A stretch of DNA of 64,000 nt, taken from an uncultured Dokdonia sp. (GTDB lineage: Bacteria; Bacteroidota; Bacteroidia; Flavobacteriales; Flavobacteriaceae). The notes beneath the pieces were generated by a model, which saw only the letters and a program-made list of their open reading frames with translations, did not search any database and was not told where the DNA came from. Numbering within the stretch: the stretch's first letter is position 1; each line of letters begins with the position of its first letter. The translations under genes and the position numbers were made by a program. Shown one piece after another: positions 27,149-35,496 of this stretch. The stretch spans positions 62,001-126,000 of the forward strand of contig NZ_CANLNH010000002.1 of assembly GCF_947492535.1 (NCBI RefSeq), in the 5' to 3' direction.

Positions 27149-27171
27149 CCCTTCTCTTAAAAGGAGAAGGG
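27149..27171. repeat. GC-rich inverted repeat between serS and the TPR gene
   Basis: CCCTTCTC pairs with GAGAAGGG around a seven-base loop. A related CCTTCTCC/GGAGAAGG hairpin lies at 57801-57820, upstream of the DUF58 gene. It may end serS transcripts or be a dispersed hairpin unit; it lacks a clear T-run. Confidence 0.55.
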
Positions 27172-27197
27172 ACTTTTAACATTATTTTCTGTGTTTT

Positions 27198-28469
27198 TTA
27201 ATCTATCATCTCAAATCCACAGTATGGGACTAAGGCTTTAGGGATTTTAATTCCTTCTGGAGTCTGACAATTTTCAAGAATTCCTGCGAGTACACGAGGT
27301 AATGCTAATGCACTTCCATTAAGGGTGTGCGCCAGCATTTTTTTACCGTCTTTATCCTTAATACGTAGTTTTAAACGATTTGCTTGAAACGTTTGAAAAT
27401 TTGATACAGAACTAATCTCTAACCAACGATCTTGTGCGGTAGAAAACACCTCAAAATCATAGGTGAGATGTGCTGTAAAACCTAGATCACCTCCACAAAG
27501 GCGTAAGATACGATAGGGTAATTCCAATTCTTCTAAGATTGTTTTTACATGATCTACCATCCCATCTAATGCTGCAGCAGAATTGTCTGGATGTTCTATA
27601 CGTACAATCTCTACTTTGTCAAATTGGTGTAATCTGTTTAATCCACGTACGTGTGCTCCATAAGATCCTGCTTCACGACGGAAACATGGCGTATATCCTG
27701 TACACGTAATAGGCAAGTCACTCGCAGCGATCATATCACCTCTAAACATATTAGTAACAGGCACCTCAGCTGTAGGTATTAGATATAAATCATCTTCAGT
27801 AACGTGATACATCTGCCCTTCTTTATCTGGCAATTGCCCAGTTCCATATCCTGATGCCTCATTCACTAAATGTGGCACTTGATATTCGGTATATCCAGCG
27901 GCTGTATTTTTATCTAAAAAATAACTAATTAATGCACGTTGTAAACGAGCTCCTTTTCCTTTATATACAGGAAATCCTGCGCCTGTAATTTTAGTTCCTA
28001 GCTCAAAATCTATGATGTCATATTTTTTTGCTAGTTCCCAATGTGGTTGTGCCGCATCATGTAATACAGGAATATCTCCTTTACGGAATACTTCTTCATT
28101 ATCTTCATCTGTATTTCCTTCAGGAACACTATCATGAGGAATATTTGGAATCGTGAATAATAAATTTTTAAGCGTTTCGCTCGCTTCATTTAATTGTTCT
28201 TGTAATCCTTTAGATTGTTCTTTTAATCCAGCTGTTTTTTCTTTAAGAAGATTTGCTTTCTGAGCTTCTCCATTTTTAAAGAGTATTCCTATCTCTTTGG
28301 AGAACTTATTACTATCTGCTAATACTTGATCTAATTGTGATTGTGATGCACGACGTGTTTCATCTGCAGCAATGACTTGATCTAATAGTGCGGTTGCATC
28401 TATGTTTCTTTTTTGAAGTGCTTTTACAAAAGCATCTTTGTGTTCTCTAATTTGAGCTACTTCCAGCAT
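27198..28469 (-). CDS. serS: Seryl-tRNA synthetase
   Basis: 423 residues, normal for the family. An N-terminal coiled coil (about 25-110) binds the long variable arm of tRNA-Ser. Class II motifs are visible: motif 2 TPCFRREAGSYG and motif 3 NGSALALPRVLAGILENCQ; LEISSVSNFQTFQANR is the serine/adenylate region. It charges tRNA-Ser. A 104-bp dispersed repeat fills the space just upstream. Confidence 0.96.
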   Translation of the reverse strand: MLEVAQIREHKDAFVKALQKRNIDATALLDQVIAADETRRASQSQLDQVLADSNKFSKEIGILFKNGEAQKANLLKEKTAGLKEQSKGLQEQLNEASETLKNLLFTIPNIPHDSVPEGNTDEDNEEVFRKGDIPVLHDAAQPHWELAKKYDIIDFELGTKITGAGFPVYKGKGARLQRALISYFLDKNTAAGYTEYQVPHLVNEASGYGTGQLPDKEGQMYHVTEDDLYLIPTAEVPVTNMFRGDMIAASDLPITCTGYTPCFRREAGSYGAHVRGLNRLHQFDKVEIVRIEHPDNSAAALDGMVDHVKTILEELELPYRILRLCGGDLGFTAHLTYDFEVFSTAQDRWLEISSVSNFQTFQANRLKLRIKDKDGKKMLAHTLNGSALALPRVLAGILENCQTPEGIKIPKALVPYCGFEMID

Positions 28470-28480
28470 GATCGTATCTT

Positions 28481-28584
28481 CTTTTTATTGGCTCCGCCAA
28501 AGGGTTTACTACTTCGAGGCAAGCCTCGAAATTAAAATTTAGTTTCGTATAACTACCTCGTAGGCTTGCCCTGAGGTCGTTTAC
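28481..28584 (-). repeat. Dispersed ~105-bp repeat, copy 1
   Basis: The reverse complement of this segment matches 50643-50747 at about 86% (roughly 15 differences, one an indel). It contains a perfect hairpin (TTCGAGGC, TT, GCCTCGAA) and a second, looser one (ACCTC..GAGGT). It occupies most of the gap between serS and the HTTM gene, and lies just upstream of serS, so it may be carried in the serS 5' region. Confidence 0.85.
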
Positions 28585-28624
28585 ATAAGATGGCAAATTT
28601 AAGGAAATAGTAAAACAAGAGGGC

Positions 28625-29968
28625 CTATTCTTTCTCCAAATAATCTTTACTATCTAATATCCATGTTGCATGCTTCCATGGATCCCACGCAACAGCGGTT
28701 AAATCTACTGTTGGATCTATAAATCGAGCTGATTTCCTGCCGTTTATTCGGATACGGCAATTTACAAATACAGAAATATCTTGTCCTTTAGCAGCATATT
28801 CTGCCTTAAGACGTTGTGCAAACTGCCAAATAGCATCTGGTTTGGTTCTAATAGTGCGTAGCTGTTTTTTAGACAAATAATCCTTAAGCTTAATACTTGT
28901 TTTTTTCTTAGTCACTTTATCTTGTACGGTAAAATGACTGGTTCCTGATTTTGTACGTAACATCATACGCCAACTTAATCTATGTCCTTCCTCAGACCAT
29001 AATACATTCTGGTCTATAAACCAATGCCTAGAAGGCAGTGCGATCTGTATAATAAGGTAGAGTCCTATAGCTACGATTCCAAAACTACGAAGTTTCGGAA
29101 CTCGTATTTCTTGTGTTGCTTCATAAAATGGTTTCCACTTCTTTAAAAATATGCGATGTATTACATCTGTAGGGAAGAAAAATAGTGTAAATGCTAAAGA
29201 CATATACGGGAAGATGCCTATTTGAAATACTACAGAATTAAAGAGATGAAAGAATATAGAGATTCCGAAGGCCCATTTTCGAGTTTTTTTCCAAAGCAAT
29301 GCTGGTATAATAAAACCATCAAAAAGAATGCCTACATACGCCACCACCCAAGGAACCCAAGACCATTGTAACATATCTCCTATAAGCCAAGTACCTCTTC
29401 TTCCTGACATCAGTAAGCGAGTGGCTGTTCCATCAAGCCAATCTGGATATAACTTTGCTATAGATGCATAGGTATACACAATCCATAATTGTGCTATAAT
29501 AAGGACAGGTACCCATCTTGGCATACTTTCATCCCGTATATTAGGGTTTCTTTTAGCATCTAGCGAGAAAGACGTATGTGCAGGAAATAAAGCCATAATC
29601 CACAGCAATAACATCAATAAATAATAGTGATTGTTATAAGCAGATTTTTGCATAAGATATACAGCACTCCACATGATCGCGTATCCTAGTATCGCAAGTC
29701 TATATCGATACCCCAACATGACCATTAAACCGAAGATACCCATCACAATAAAGTAGACATACATCTGTGGTCCTGTGCCGGGAAAGGTTTGTAAAAAATC
29801 AAATCCTATAAAATTAAATGTAAAGGCAGGGTCTACAAAAATACGTTTCACCCATCCTGTAGCAATGGCTCCCCAAGCTTCTAACATAATTAGCAACCCA
29901 AAAAATACCCTAAAAGCAACTAAAGGGCTATTATCTACACGTGAAAAGAGAAATTGATTCACCTTCAT
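28625..29968 (-). CDS. HTTM-domain membrane protein (vitamin K-dependent carboxylase-like)
   Basis: 447 residues with about eight hydrophobic helices, starting FSRVDNSPLVAFRVFFGLLIMLEAWGA, the HTTM opening. Other marks are NHYYLLMLLLWIMALFPAH, WIVYTYASIAKLYPDWLDG and HLFNSVVFQIGIFPYMSL. The HTTM domain is shared with gamma-glutamyl carboxylase; bacterial relatives have no settled reaction. It lies between ribF (10-nt gap) and serS on the same strand. Confidence 0.85.
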   Translation of the reverse strand: MKVNQFLFSRVDNSPLVAFRVFFGLLIMLEAWGAIATGWVKRIFVDPAFTFNFIGFDFLQTFPGTGPQMYVYFIVMGIFGLMVMLGYRYRLAILGYAIMWSAVYLMQKSAYNNHYYLLMLLLWIMALFPAHTSFSLDAKRNPNIRDESMPRWVPVLIIAQLWIVYTYASIAKLYPDWLDGTATRLLMSGRRGTWLIGDMLQWSWVPWVVAYVGILFDGFIIPALLWKKTRKWAFGISIFFHLFNSVVFQIGIFPYMSLAFTLFFFPTDVIHRIFLKKWKPFYEATQEIRVPKLRSFGIVAIGLYLIIQIALPSRHWFIDQNVLWSEEGHRLSWRMMLRTKSGTSHFTVQDKVTKKKTSIKLKDYLSKKQLRTIRTKPDAIWQFAQRLKAEYAAKGQDISVFVNCRIRINGRKSARFIDPTVDLTAVAWDPWKHATWILDSKDYLEKE

Positions 29969-29978
29969 GGATTAGCAT

Positions 29979-30914
29979 TTATTCTTGTATTGATTGAATA
30001 TACGTTCGCGAAAACACCTCATCCTCCTTCATCGCTGCTATAAGAACATCGACAGATTCAAAATGTTGTTCTCCTCGAATTTTACATAAAATTTCTATAG
30101 ATAGTCGCTTGTCATACAAATCACTATCAAAATCAAAGAAATAGGTTTCTATCGTTTGTTCAACACCTCCCACTGTTGGGTTGGTGCCTATATTCATCAT
30201 TCCATATACGAGTATACCTTCTATAAAAGAACGTACGACATATACTCCTTGTGCAGGAATAAGCTTATAGTCTTCCTCAATATGAAGGTTTGCTGTTGGG
30301 TATCCTAATGTTTTTCCAAGGCTTTTTCCGTGTATGACGATACCTTCTAACATGATAGGATATCCTAAATAGGCATTTGCCTTATCAATATCTCCATCAC
30401 GTAAGGCCGTTCTAATCTTTGTTGAACTCACCGCTACATCTTCTAATTCTTGTTTAGAAATCTCTTCTACTTCAAACCCAAACTGCGCTCCAAATGCTTT
30501 TAAATCTTCAATATTTGCGGTACGATTACGTCCAAAACGATGATCATATCCTATAATGACTTTCTTTGCTTGTAAGGCATTTACAAGAATTTCTTCTACA
30601 AATTCTTCAGCATGCATTCTTGAAAAATCAATCGTAAATGGATGTACAACAAGATGATCTAATTCTAACTTTTCCAATAGATCGCCTCGTTCTGTAATGG
30701 TATTAATGAGTTTTATATCTGCATCTTTTTGCAATAACATACGTGGATGCGGAAAAAAAGTAAGCACTACAGATTCCCAATCATTTGCTTGCGCACTTTC
30801 AATGAGTCGGGTTATAATCTTTTTATGACCTATATGAACACCGTCAAATGTACCTATAGTGACTACCGTTCCTTTTTTGCTAGTAAATGTATGTGCGCTT
30901 GAATGTGTTTTCAA
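29979..30914 (-). CDS. ribF: Bifunctional riboflavin kinase / FAD synthetase
   Basis: 311 residues. The N-terminal nucleotidyltransferase has GTFDGVHIGHKKII and the ISSTK-like AVSSTKIRTAL. The C-terminal flavokinase has GKSLGKTLGYPTANL and GVYVV..GMMNIGTNPTV. It converts riboflavin to FMN and FAD. The last residues (VFSRTYIQ) contain a weak, decayed version of the TTTCGCGAAA palindrome at 30002-30015. It starts 2 nt after pth. Confidence 0.94.
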   Translation of the reverse strand: MKTHSSAHTFTSKKGTVVTIGTFDGVHIGHKKIITRLIESAQANDWESVVLTFFPHPRMLLQKDADIKLINTITERGDLLEKLELDHLVVHPFTIDFSRMHAEEFVEEILVNALQAKKVIIGYDHRFGRNRTANIEDLKAFGAQFGFEVEEISKQELEDVAVSSTKIRTALRDGDIDKANAYLGYPIMLEGIVIHGKSLGKTLGYPTANLHIEEDYKLIPAQGVYVVRSFIEGILVYGMMNIGTNPTVGGVEQTIETYFFDFDSDLYDKRLSIEILCKIRGEQHFESVDVLIAAMKEDEVFSRTYIQSIQE

Positions 30915-30916
30915 TC

Positions 30917-31546
30917 TTATTTCCCGTTATATGCATTCATAGTATTTGAGATGCCTGCTCCTACAAAAGAAGTAATCACCTCACAGCTTTTTTCAAAACG
31001 TTCAGGAAGCGCTGCATCTTCTTCTGATTTCCATTCTCCTAGTACATAATCTACTTGGCGTCCTTTTGAGAATTGATCACTTATTCCAAACCGAAATCTA
31101 TTGTATTTTGTCGTGTTGAGTTGTGCCTGAATATCTTTTAGTCCATTATGACCTCCATCACTTCCTTTGGTTTTTACTCTAATGGTTCCGAATTCTAAAT
31201 TCAGATCATCTGTAATGACTAATAGATTTTCTATTGGAATTTTTTCTTGTTGCAACCAATAACGCACTGCTTTTCCGCTAAGATTCATATAAGTACTTGG
31301 CTTAAGAAGTACAACGGTTTTTCCTTTTACTTTGGTTTTGGCGATATCACCTAGTTTTTCTGTTTCGAAGGTGGCTTCTTTAGCTTTCGCGAAAGCGTCC
31401 AAAACTTTAAAACCAATATTATGTCGTGTGTTTGTGTATTTGGGACCTATATTACCCAAACCTACAATGAGAAATTTTTTCATAGGATCTTCAACAGGGA
31501 ATTCTCTTTCTTTTTGCTTAAAAATGCGTTTAAAAAAAGAAAACAT
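30917..31546 (-). CDS. pth: Peptidyl-tRNA hydrolase
   Basis: 209 residues. The catalytic core begins MKKFLIVGLGNIGPKYTNTR (Asn) with the active-site His in RHNIGF, then KPSTYMNLSG and DDLNLEFGTIRVK..GGHNGLKDI. About 21 residues (MFSFFKRIFKQKERE...) precede the usual start; ATG at 31483 is the alternative. It releases peptides from prematurely dropped peptidyl-tRNA. It follows rplY, as is common. The palindrome at 31383-31396 encodes AFAKA. Confidence 0.94.
   Translation of the reverse strand: MFSFFKRIFKQKEREFPVEDPMKKFLIVGLGNIGPKYTNTRHNIGFKVLDAFAKAKEATFETEKLGDIAKTKVKGKTVVLLKPSTYMNLSGKAVRYWLQQEKIPIENLLVITDDLNLEFGTIRVKTKGSDGGHNGLKDIQAQLNTTKYNRFRFGISDQFSKGRQVDYVLGEWKSEEDAALPERFEKSCEVITSFVGAGISNTMNAYNGK
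31383..31396. repeat. TTTCGCGAAA palindrome inside pth
   Basis: GCTTTCGCGAAAGC read as AFAKA directly after the conserved NIGFKVLD helix of Pth. Confidence 0.9.
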
Positions 31547-31651
31547 AGTGCGCTGTTTATTTAAAACATAAAAGTACTAAATGCATTACGCCTTAACAAA
31601 TATCATACGAACTAAAGCATTTGTATTATACTTTTTATAACATCCATTCAT

Positions 31652-31679
31652 AAAAAAAGCACCCTAAAAAGGGTGCTTT
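31652..31679 (-). terminator. Terminator after rplY
   Basis: AAAGCACCCT pairs with AGGGTGCTTT around a four-base A-rich loop; leftward transcripts end in a T-run of seven. It separates prs-rplY from pth-ribF, at least in part. Confidence 0.88.
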
Positions 31680-31702
31680 GATCTATTTTATACATATTGT
31701 AT

Positions 31703-32317
31703 TTATTCTGCAGCAGCTTCTGCTGGAGCTTCTGCTCCTTCTTCTTCATCTTCATCTTCATCTTCTACAACAGCGTTACGAGATGTTCTTACTTGACACA
31801 CCACTGTGTTATCTGGGTGCATAAATTTGTAATCATCATTCTCAAGTGCAGTAACATATAATTTATTACCGATTTTAAGCTCAGTAATATCTGCCTCGAT
31901 AAAATCAGGAAGATTATCTGGTAAAGCTTTTACTCTTAGTTTACGGTTGTTCTTACGAAGAACACCTCCATTAAGAACACCTTTAGAACTTCCTACAAAT
32001 TTTACAGGAATGACCATCATTACTTCTTTATCATCAAAAATCTGATAAAAATCAACGTGTAAAATACGATCTGTTACTGGGTGAAATTGGATATCTTGAA
32101 GAATAGCACGGTATGTTGTACCATCAAGTTCAATATCTACGGTATGCGCGTCTGGTGTATACACCAAACCTTTAAACGCTAATTCTCCTGCGCTAAAATG
32201 CATTGGTTGATCCCCTCCGTAGATTACGCAAGGTACCTGTCCAGCATTACGTAAGGCCTTAGTAGCTTTTTTGCCTACGCTTTCTCTTTTAGATCCTTTG
32301 ATCGAAATTGACTTCAT
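31703..32317 (-). CDS. rplY: 50S ribosomal protein L25/general stress protein Ctc
   Basis: 204 residues: an L25 domain (about 1-90; [31 protein letters not shown]) that binds 5S rRNA, then the longer TL5/Ctc C-terminal beta domain ([29 protein letters not shown]). It ends in a very acidic, Ala-rich tail typical of Bacteroidota. It is 25 nt downstream of prs. Confidence 0.95.
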   Translation of the reverse strand: MKSISIKGSKRESVGKKATKALRNAGQVPCVIYGGDQPMHFSAGELAFKGLVYTPDAHTVDIELDGTTYRAILQDIQFHPVTDRILHVDFYQIFDDKEVMMVIPVKFVGSSKGVLNGGVLRKNNRKLRVKALPDNLPDFIEADITELKIGNKLYVTALENDDYKFMHPDNTVVCQVRTSRNAVVEDEDEDEEEGAEAPAEAAAE

Positions 32318-32342
32318 TTTAAATATATTAAGTATTAATTAA

Positions 32343-33284
32343 TTACATAACAAACTTAGATGCGATACTTGTGTTACTATTAACACGGTGCATAACATCT
32401 GCAAATAGTGGTGCACAGCTCAAAACTTTTACTTTATCGCTTTTGTGCTCTTTAGGAATCGAATCTGTAACGATTAATTCTTTAAGCTGACTATTTTCTA
32501 ATTTTTCATAGGCATTACCGCTTAAAATAGCGTGTGTACATATTGCTCGTACACTTAATGCCCCTTTTTCCATCATTAAATCTGCAGCCTTGGTTAAGGT
32601 GCCTGCAGTATCTACCATATCATCTACAAGAACTACGTGTTGTCCTTCTACATTACCAATAAGTTCCATATGTGAGATGACATTTGCCTTCGCACGTTGC
32701 TTATAACAAATAACCACATCGCTTTCCATCGCTTTACTATAGGCATAGGCTCTTTTACTACCTCCCATATCTGGAGAAGCAATGGTAAGATTATCCAATC
32801 CTAAGTCTTGTAAATAAGGTAAGAATATGGTGGAAGCAAATAAATGATCTACTGGTTTTTCAAAAAATCCTTGGATTTGATCTGCGTGTAAATCCATGGT
32901 AATGATACGTGTTGCTCCTGCAGTTTCTAATAAACTTGCTTTAAGTTTTGCTGCGATAGGAACTCTAGGCTTGTCTTTACGATCTTGACGTGCCCATCCA
33001 AAATAAGGAATCACGGCAGTAATGTGTCTTGCTGATGCACGTTTTGCAGCATCTAGCATTAACAACATTTCCATTAAGTTGTCACTATTAGGCATGGTAC
33101 TTCCTATAATAAATACTCTTGACCCACGTACTGACTCTTCAAATGAAGGTTGAAATTCCCCATCGCTATACGTAGAGGTAATAACATTTCCTAGGGGTTG
33201 TCCAAAAGCTTTTGCGATTGACTCTGCAAGAACTTTGCTTTTTTGACAAGCAAATATTTTAGGTTGTGGTACTGTAGCTGCCAT
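32343..33284 (-). CDS. prs: Ribose-phosphate pyrophosphokinase
   Basis: 313 residues, the usual length. SDGEFQPSFEESVRGSRVFII, the catalytic flexible loop YFGWARQDRKDKPR, MDLHADQIQGFFE and the PRPP loop VVLVDDMVDTAGTLTKAA are all present. It makes PRPP from ribose 5-phosphate and ATP for nucleotide, His and Trp synthesis. It heads the leftward prs-rplY group. Confidence 0.96.
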   Translation of the reverse strand: MAATVPQPKIFACQKSKVLAESIAKAFGQPLGNVITSTYSDGEFQPSFEESVRGSRVFIIGSTMPNSDNLMEMLLMLDAAKRASARHITAVIPYFGWARQDRKDKPRVPIAAKLKASLLETAGATRIITMDLHADQIQGFFEKPVDHLFASTIFLPYLQDLGLDNLTIASPDMGGSKRAYAYSKAMESDVVICYKQRAKANVISHMELIGNVEGQHVVLVDDMVDTAGTLTKAADLMMEKGALSVRAICTHAILSGNAYEKLENSQLKELIVTDSIPKEHKSDKVKVLSCAPLFADVMHRVNSNTSIASKFVM

Positions 33285-33430
33285 CTTTGGTAACGGTTAA
33301 ACAGATTGATTACTAATTCCTTTTTTCAAAAGGAGGTGCAAAAATAGGAATAAAAATACGTCTAGCCTTAGAAAAAATGGGCTTTTATGTGGTTTGATCG
33401 AATTTATTCTTTAATTTTGTCGTCCATTAA

Positions 33431-33515
33431 GCCGAAATGCCTGCCTACCGAGCAAGGTAGGGCGGAATTGGTAGACCTGTCTGGCGACAGGCAGGCGCGC
33501 CGCGACTCAAACTCG
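33431..33515 (+). pseudogene. Broken tRNA-Leu copy interrupted by two hairpin insertions
   Basis: GCCGAAATG (33431-33439), GCGGAATTGGTAGAC (33462-33476) and GCGACTCAAACTCG (33502-33515) match the intact tRNA-Leu at 33792 piece by piece. Between them sit a 22-bp unit at 33440-33461 (CCTACC..GGTAGG hairpin) and about 18-20 bp from 33477 (CTGTCtggcGACAG). The 3' half is missing, so it cannot make a tRNA. The copy ends 22 nt before a GIY-YIG nuclease gene. Confidence 0.8.
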
Positions 33516-33537
33516 TAGCCATTGAAATTTTGAAGAA

Positions 33538-33783
33538 ATGATCTATGTTTATGCACTCTCTAGTATACATCATAACTATATTTATGTAGGAATGACTGAG
33601 AATCTAGAAGAACGCTTTCATAGACACAATACAGGGAGAGAACGTACTACCAAACCATATCTTCCTTATAAAATTATTTATCAAGAGGCATGTCTTGATA
33701 GATCCAGTGCTCGAAAACGAGAAAAATACTGGAAATCTGGAGTTGGAAAAGAACAGCTCAGAACTATCAGAGATACGCTCTGA
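33538..33783 (+). CDS. Small GIY-YIG endonuclease-domain protein
   Basis: 81 residues, essentially one domain. MIYVYALSSIHHNYIYVGMTENLEERFHRHN gives a GIY-YIG-type pair (VYA and IYVG), the catalytic Arg in LEERFHRHN and the C-terminal Glu in SARKREKYWKSG. This is the YhbQ/UPF0213-like branch, common in flavobacteria. The activity on DNA is inferred from the fold. It lies between a broken tRNA-Leu copy and the intact tRNA-Leu (8 nt away), all on the + strand. Confidence 0.85.
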   Translation: MIYVYALSSIHHNYIYVGMTENLEERFHRHNTGRERTTKPYLPYKIIYQEACLDRSSARKREKYWKSGVGKEQLRTIRDTL

Positions 33784-33791
33784 TAACATAA

Positions 33792-33872
33792 GCCGAAATG
33801 GCGGAATTGGTAGACGCGCGCGACTCAAACTCGCGTTCCTTTGGAGTGTGGGTTCGATTCCCACTTTCGGTA
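33792..33872 (+). tRNA. tRNA-Leu (anticodon CAA)
   Basis: The acceptor stem pairs GCCGAAA with TTTCGGT, with A as discriminator base. D arm GCGGAATTGGTAGACGC, anticodon arm CGCGA-CTCAAAC-TCGCG (anticodon CAA), a long class II variable arm (TTCCTTTGGAGT) and T arm GTGGG-TTCGATT-CCCAC are all intact. CCA is not encoded. It decodes UUG. A terminator follows at 33883. Confidence 0.96.
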
Positions 33873-33882
33873 CTTATTACGA

Positions 33883-33914
33883 GGGTCTGATCTTAAAAGA
33901 TTAGACCCTTTTTT
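33883..33914 (+). terminator. Terminator after tRNA-Leu
   Basis: GGGTCTgATCTT pairs with AGATtAGACCC around AAA, with one mismatch, followed by a run of T. It fits termination of the tRNA-Leu transcript. Confidence 0.85.
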
Positions 33915-33954
33915 AATGTAACCCGTCATCCTAAACTTTAATTCAGTTAAAAAT

Positions 33955-33997
33955 GTAGTCCAGTCTGCCGAAGCAGACAGACGCGCGCGACTCAAAC
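33955..33997 (+). pseudogene. Third tRNA-Leu fragment with hairpin unit
   Basis: ACGCGCGCGACTCAAAC at 33981-33997 is a 17-bp exact match to the anticodon side of tRNA-Leu (33814-33830). Just before it are GTAG (33955-33958), as in the D arm, and a hairpin unit GTCTGCcgaaGCAGAC (33963-33978). The hairpin therefore falls at the same D-arm position as the second insertion of the first broken copy. Confidence 0.7.
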
Positions 33998-34304
33998 CTA
34001 TATCTCAAGAAATCATACCAAAGATTCCATTATTGTAGATAATAGATTTTACGTTTTAATGCTTACGTCAAGTTCTTTGTTTGTTTTTACTATTTTTCTA
34101 ATTTTTGTTATTTTTTGATAAAACAAAATGTTAATTACCTATTAATTAAGGCTTTAAAAATATTACAAAAATAAAACACTCAAAAATCGGTTTGTAATTA
34201 GATATGATTTTTCATTGCAAATCACTGTTTTATAGCATATTACAGCATTACAAGAGTTTGTAATATTGTGTTTTGTGATAGAAATTACACTACATAAGTT
34301 CGAT
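33998..34304. other. AT-rich intergenic region, nothing recognised
   Basis: About 300 bp of very AT-rich sequence after the tRNA-Leu fragment, with no ORF of note, no RNA gene and no convincing promoter. It marks the left side of a gene-poor accessory stretch. Confidence 0.6.
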
Positions 34305-34850
34305 TTATATCCATAGTTTTTTAAAATTAAACCATAGTCTACTTAAAATACCTTTTTCTTCAGAATATATAATATTATCTGTTTCACGATCGTATTCTAT
34401 CTCTTGATTATTATTAATACATTCTATTTCTCTAAGATACCTTTTAGTTGAATTTTTATTGATAATTGCAAATCTCCTATTATCTAACAATACATATTTT
34501 GATTTATACTTATTAGAAGTAATTGTAAGTTTTGCATCTATTGTTGTGATTTTTGAAAGATCTTCCTCACCATTAAAATTAAAACTAATATCTCGTAATC
34601 TATCATTTATTAATTCAAATTGATAATCAAGTAAGGCTATATCAATTAAATCAGGGGAAATTATATACTCATAACCCTCTGCTTCTCCATATAATGAATA
34701 ATAATCTCCATATTTTACTAAAATAATAATCCCTCCTTCTTCATGAGAAGGCCCTAATAAAAGCCCTCCTTTTGAGCCATTTACTATTACATTTTCTTCT
34801 TTTAATTTATCAATTGTCTTTAAATCAAATTTCTTCATATACCAATCCAT
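34305..34850 (-). CDS. Hypothetical cytoplasmic protein
   Basis: 181 residues, very AT-rich coding, no signal peptide (alternative start at 34838). The first part (GSKGGLLLGPSHEEGGIIILVKYGDYYSLYGE) is beta-rich and Gly-rich; the end has WFNFKKLWI. I do not recognise a family. It follows another orphan gene on the same strand by 37 nt. The style (solitary, low G+C, next to a tRNA) would suit an immunity or accessory protein, but nothing shows this directly. Confidence 0.55.
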   Translation of the reverse strand: MDWYMKKFDLKTIDKLKEENVIVNGSKGGLLLGPSHEEGGIIILVKYGDYYSLYGEAEGYEYIISPDLIDIALLDYQFELINDRLRDISFNFNGEEDLSKITTIDAKLTITSNKYKSKYVLLDNRRFAIINKNSTKRYLREIECINNNQEIEYDRETDNIIYSEEKGILSRLWFNFKKLWI

Positions 34851-34887
34851 GTTCTCTCAAATCAATTATTATTATTAAAGAATATTA

Positions 34888-35190
34888 TTAGATTTTTATA
34901 ATTTCATTTATTGCTTTTCTCTTATCTGTATCTAAAAGGTAACTTTGCAATAACTCATACAAGTTATAGTCACCTATTGATCCACCAGTTAAGTTCAAAA
35001 AATCAACTATTACTTTAACTGTTAGATTTATTTCATTAATACTCAATTTTGATAAGTCAGAAGAATTAATAGATTTTGAGCGTTTTTTACACCTACCCTT
35101 TCCTTTTTCATCTCTATATAGAGATTGTTTGTTTAATAAATCAATTAAAGCATTATGTACATTTTGTTGTTCCTCAGAATAATCTCTCAT
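34888..35190 (-). CDS. Hypothetical small protein
   Basis: 100 residues, charged N-terminus, helical (EEQQNVHNALIDLLNKQSLYRDEKGKG) with a basic patch GRCKKRSKS. No family recognised. It precedes the 181-residue orphan and probably forms a two-gene unit with it. Confidence 0.5.
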   Translation of the reverse strand: MRDYSEEQQNVHNALIDLLNKQSLYRDEKGKGRCKKRSKSINSSDLSKLSINEINLTVKVIVDFLNLTGGSIGDYNLYELLQSYLLDTDKRKAINEIIKI

Positions 35191-35276
35191 TTCTAATATA
35201 TTTTATATATAAATCTAACTGATTTTTAGACACTTAAAACTTAACTCGATTAAGAGTTATCAAATCTTATACACCA

Positions 35277-35308
35277 AAAAAGCTCCTATTCCAGGAATAA
35301 GAGCTTTT
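35277..35308. terminator. Terminator-like hairpin upstream of orphan gene pair
   Basis: AAAAGCTC..TATTCC pairs with GGAATA..GAGCTTTT around a short loop. It lies just downstream (minus strand) of a short remnant frame at 35331-35420, and so may be what is left of that gene's terminator. Confidence 0.6.
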
Positions 35309-35330
35309 ATAAAAGGAATCAACGATAGAT

Positions 35331-35420
35331 CTATGCTTTTGCTTTTGCATCTGGTGTTTTATCATAATAACAATAGGGTAATAAATCTTTTAAAAATTGA
35401 TTTAAAATTCTGTAAATCAG
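35331..35420 (-). pseudogene. Possible C-terminal remnant of a lost gene
   Basis: On the minus strand a 29-codon frame between stops reads ...FLKDLLPYCYYDKTPDAKAKA and stops at 35331-35333, just before a terminator hairpin. The composition (Cys, Tyr, Pro) looks coding, but there is no start and no family I can name. Rest of the gap 35191-35496 holds nothing else I recognise. Confidence 0.3.
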
Positions 35421-35496
35421 TTATTTATTTGTTAAACCTTTATTTTCGACCTATAAATACTATCTTAAATCATTATTAATCAATAAATTACAAATA

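Noticed and set aside
33393-33419. Promoter (TTTG and TAATTTTG) before the broken tRNA-Leu
   Set aside because: The -7 match is good but the spacer is 15 nt, shorter than the usual 17-23, so I do not list it as a promoter.
33604-33904. Frames on both strands across the GIY-YIG gene and tRNA-Leu
   Set aside because: They run through the tRNA and oppose or shift from the GIY-YIG frame, which has clear motifs.
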